From the NCBI GenBank assembly GCA_030549775.1, contig CM060180.1:33887090-33951089 (forward strand): 64,000 bases of DNA, given 5' to 3'. The notes below the pieces were generated by a model that saw only the letters and a program-made list of their open reading frames with translations, was not told the origin of the DNA and did not search any database. This DNA is from Tamarix chinensis. Lineage: Eukaryota; Streptophyta; Magnoliopsida; Caryophyllales; Tamaricaceae. Position 1 is the stretch's first letter, and each line of letters opens with the position of its first letter. This document shows positions 59,445 through 64,000 of the stretch, one piece after another. Both the position numbers and the translations under genes were made by a program.

Positions 59445-59490
59445 CACTTAGTACTAAACCGGTTCACTCCTAACGTTCCAGTACCAAGTG
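59445..59490 (+). repeat. Conserved 5' hairpin of element D
   Basis: CACTTAGTACTAAA and CCAGTACCAAGTG enclose ACCGGTTCACTCCTAACG. Same layout as in A, B and H, with a weaker lower stem. Confidence 0.6.
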
Positions 59491-61129
59491 CTAAGGCTAA
59501 GAAAAAAATTTCATCTACTCATATCAATGCATGATCCAAAGTTCAAAATACGAAAATCAGAGTACGCATGAGTTATTACATAATCCGAAATACGAGAGAA
59601 AGTTCTTTAACATGGGAAGATGACTACAATCTTTTAAATTGTTTCTAACATTCAAACATAGCTAAAAGAGAAAAAGGTGATAACAATCTCATCAAGGAAA
59701 AATTGGCCACGCCACTCCAAAGACTTGATCCAACCCAATTCAATACTCGCCCTTGCCTGACGTCCTATGGACATCAATAGCATCAAAGAATATATCTCCT
59801 ACTTGCAACACGTCAGACGGGTCTTCTGCTCATAGGAATGGGCAGCACCCATAAAAAGAGTGATCAGTATGCTACATACTGAGTAAGGTAACCGAGCACT
59901 AAGGTCAGCACACAAGTAACATAAAATCATGCAGGATAATATACAGCTCACGAGCACTCAAGCCAACACATATAATACATAAAGTCATGCAGGATAAAAT
60001 ACAGCTTACGAACATTTAAACCCACACATAAAGGCACAATTAGTCTGGATTAGTAAATTAAAATCTCTTTTTGATATTCATTTCACACCATGCTCTTTAT
60101 TAAACTATGCAAGTACATAAACCTCCCAGTGGATCAATTGGACTCAACTCAATAATCTTTCACTTTAAATGATTAATGTATTAAGTATCTTATTCAAAAG
60201 ATTTCACCCTAGACAGGCATGACGGACTTCTACTATTCTTATCCTCCAAAAGTCTCATCCCATATTATGAGACTTCAATACCCCATTTTTCACGACCATG
60301 AATTCTATATTCATTATCATACTTTACTCACCAAGTACACACTTGTTACCACCAAACCTTAGTTAGCCATATCAACCCTAGTTAATCACACCAAACCCTA
60401 GTTATTCACTCCAAACCCTAGTTAACCACCACAAACCCTAACTCAGTCTCCTCTATACCCTCATAATACCCCACGTACTATTTTCCACCCAAAGTGTTAA
60501 AAACCCCCCAAACGACATTTCTAATACCTTCTTTACACCGCTTATCAACTTTCTATACGTAAATATTTCTCTCATGCAAACTTTATATCCCCCATGCAAA
60601 CGTGTGAACTTTTTCATGCAAAATCTTACGATCACACATGAAACCCTAAATTCCCATGCAAACCTTAAATTCTCATGCAACCCTAAATTCCACCATTCAT
60701 CTTTAAATTCCACCATGTATGATCATATAACACATAAGCCAACCCCACATTAGTCAACTCTATATCATCATATTATACAACCTATCATGCATATCTTATG
60801 GGCCACACCATATCACAATAAAAACACAACTCATACACATAATACACATGCCATAATTTATTACACGAACTTACCTCAACTCCATATCATGCTGCATATA
60901 TGACAGTTATACAAATACACGTAAAACACATTGTAGTTCATATCACATGGCATGCATGTCATATAAAACACATAATACACAAACGGCCTTAATTACACCC
61001 TTACCTAAAACATCATCGGTCTTGGAGCACACTCCTACGCCTTTTTAGGGCTTTGATTGGTCTTACCTATTACGAGGGCAAAACTAGAATTAGATTCCTT
61101 CCTACCAATAATACTATTATTTGCTAACT

Positions 61130-61830
<701 letters not shown>

Positions 61831-61859
61831 ATAAAATAGAATAAACTGAAATAAATAGG

Positions 61860-63105
61860 GGAGAAGGGCTGAGAGGGTTTAGGGTTCCACCTTAGGCCGG
61901 TAGAGATGGGTGGCACCGGCGGCGGTGCACGGTGGTGACGGTGGTGGCCGGAAAAGAGGATAGAAAAGGAAAAAGCTGAGATTTGAGAAGAAGATATGGA
62001 GAATAAGGGTGGAGATTGAGGTGTTGGTGGTAGTCTAGACTGAGGAGAGTAAAGTGATGGTGGTGGCGCAACAATTGGTGGCGGCGTATGGCGGTAGAGG
62101 TGGCAGCCGAAATGAAGAGAAGAAGAAAAATAGAGGAGGAGAAGGATGAAGGGAAAAAGAAAGGTAGGGGAAGGTAGAGGAGGGATGGTAGCTGTTTATG
62201 GGTGGTGCAGAAGGCAGTTATAGTGGCGGATGTGGTGGTGGATGGTGGTGCAAAGGGCGGTAGGTGTAAAAATTTGGCTAGTTGAGCAAGGGACTTTACA
62301 TGGCTGTGGTGGCTCATGCAAAAAGAATTAAGGGAGATGGGTGGTTTACTTAGCTAGAGGGTGGTGCAGGGAAGACTTAGGTAAGTAGAGCAGGCGGCGT
62401 AGTTGGCTGACAGCGGAGGAAAGGGTGTCTGAAGTTGCGGTGGTGTGTAGGGTAAATTCTTAGGGTTTTGGGAAAAAGTTTCAAGATCAATCAATAGGGG
62501 GTATTTATAGAGTTTAGAGGAGAAGATAGGGTTCTGAGGGTCGGTAGGAAGATAATACAGGTAGGGTTTAGGTAGCCGGCGACACTAATTGGCTGGTACA
62601 AAATTTGAATCGTGGCAGACTATTCGCGCAGGAAAAGGAGGGTTTTGTGTGGAAGAAAAGGAAGGTGGGTTAGGTCATGTTGAACGGCGATTCAGGAGGA
62701 AGAGAGAGACAGGAGAAACGGCCGGTCAAGTCGAGCGTAGCCGACGATGCCATTTTTGGAGGTGACGGAGTTGCAGGTAGACGATGGAGGAGGAAGGAAG
62801 AAGAAGGAGGTGGACCGGCCAGTTGGGGGAAAAAGAAAGGAAAGAAAAGAGAAGGGAGAACCGGTCCGGTTGGCGTCGGTTATAAATTTTTTAAATGGAA
62901 CGCAACATTCTATGGGGAAAAGGGAAGAAGGAGCATCGTTTTGCTCTTGGGTAGCGCCAAAGGAACGGGGCGATGGGAACGGGCCATGACAACCCAATCG
63001 GAAGAAGAAAGGAGAGAAAAATGAAGAAAAGAAAGAAAAAGAAAGAAAAAAAAAGAAAAAGGAAGAAAAAAAAAGAAAGAGGAAAAGGGAAAAAAGAAAA
63101 ATATG
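61860..63105 (+). repeat. Purine/GC-rich island of element D
   Basis: G/A-rich plus strand with GGTGGTGG and GGCGGCG words, ending in a GAAAGAAAAAGAAAG tract at 63020-63100. Corresponds to the islands of A, B, F and H. Frames such as 61892-62317 (minus) and 62677-63024 (plus) are low complexity. Confidence 0.6.
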
Positions 63106-64000
63106 TAAGTTGGGATTAATTAAATTAATTTGAATATTTTAGGTATTTAAAATAAAAATATTTTAAATAAAATAATATTAAATTTCCTTTTTAGGCTAAT
63201 TTAGGATTTTTAAAAGATTTTTCCTAAATTCCTTTTTAATTAGCAAAATACCCAAATTTTCCCTTATAAAAATATTTGTAAATTTCCTCTTAATTTTCCC
63301 TAAATAGTTTCTTCCTATTCCAATAAAAATAATTAATTAAATTAATTCCCTAATAAATCCTTATTTAATTACACTTCTTAAAATAAGTAATTTTAGGGCA
63401 TTTCAAGTTTCCTCTACCATTTTTATTCCAAGTGTTAAGGCTAAAAATATTATTCAACTTAATTTAATAATAATTAATATATTATTTATCATTATTACTC
63501 ATTTCTTATATCAAGATCATATTTACGTTGAGCTCGAGAGCCCCACAATTCTTAAACTTGTGGAATGGTTTGAAGTACCTCTCATGGATAGTACATCTAA
63601 GTCATTATTATCATCTGGTGGAACAGATCCAATACCTTTTAGAGAAAAACACACTTGACCACTATTTGTAAACCTACGAAATGGTCTGAAGTATCTCTCA
63701 GGGACAACACATCTAAGTCACTATTATCTTTTAGTGGAACGGACCCAACACCTCAACCACGACTTACGTAATCTTTCTCTTTAAGTGATTAGTATCTTAT
63801 TCACAGTGGTATTTCTAAAATTCTTCATACATACACATATGTAGACATGAAAGACACACAACATATCCTAATAGAATCATTTTAAACACATACAACACAA
63901 CCAACATGAACTACCGTTACACTTCTCTAAGGAAAATTTTCACACCCCTCCTAGAAAACCTTAATTCTATAAGTTAATCATAAATTCTCTGTTGGTACTC

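Overview
The window is nuclear DNA of a flowering plant. The evidence is plant-type LTR retrotransposons, L1-type LINEs, hAT MITEs, a telo-box in a 5' leader, a long 5'-UTR intron, and one plant-type BED-zinc-finger gene derived from a hAT transposase. I cannot name the species. By hand mapping, about 50 kb of the 64 kb is mobile-element sequence, much of it nested. Only one host gene is convincingly supported.

Layout. 1-1725: AT-rich flank with a foldback and a small MITE-like element. 1726-10187: non-coding TG...CA element F (minus), split by a related element A (4299-9292, plus) with perfect ACTCA target duplications. 10391-14604: a related element G. 15598-26261: a small non-autonomous LTR retrotransposon (R1) whose 5' LTR is split by element B (16033-20841) and whose 3' LTR is split by element C (22049-25568, itself carrying a MITE). 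About 28200-33000: the host gene, with a non-coding first exon, a 1.7-kb 5'-UTR intron and a 937-codon single coding exon. 33551-34087: a hAT MITE. 34503-about 46330: an L1-type LINE (minus), interrupted by a hAT MITE holding a second MITE (37153-38288) and by the 5.3-kb element H (38613-43890, minus). 46384-46440: a SINE-like tRNA-derived head. 46988-53935: a near-complete Ty3/gypsy retrotransposon with LTRs, PBS, PPT, gag-pol and a perfect TTAAC duplication, disabled by two frameshifts and three stops. 55029-57430: a second, decayed LINE (minus). 59246-64000+: element E, split by element D (59359-63405).

The most interesting content is the series A-H: eight related units, about 3.5-5.3 kb where complete, with no recognisable proteins. 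They start TGTAA(C/T)..CCC, end in a matching inverted ..TTACA or ..TTTCA, and are flanked by 5-bp direct duplications (perfect for A, B and H; near-perfect or partial for others). They share parts in the same order: a 5' terminal motif; in A, B, D and H a hairpin about 100 bp in; arrays built on GATCCACCGG/CCGGTGGATC; (in A and H) a degenerate ATTACC minisatellite and a palindrome with paired base changes between its arms; and a purine-rich GC-rich island near the 3' end. The simplest reading is giant solo LTRs of a very large retrotransposon family. No coding partner is visible here, so an undescribed non-autonomous group remains possible.

The gene and the elements do not form a pathway. 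The gene is a domesticated hAT transposase of the DAYSLEEPER/RICESLEEPER type, sitting in a roughly 7-kb island between nested retroelements.
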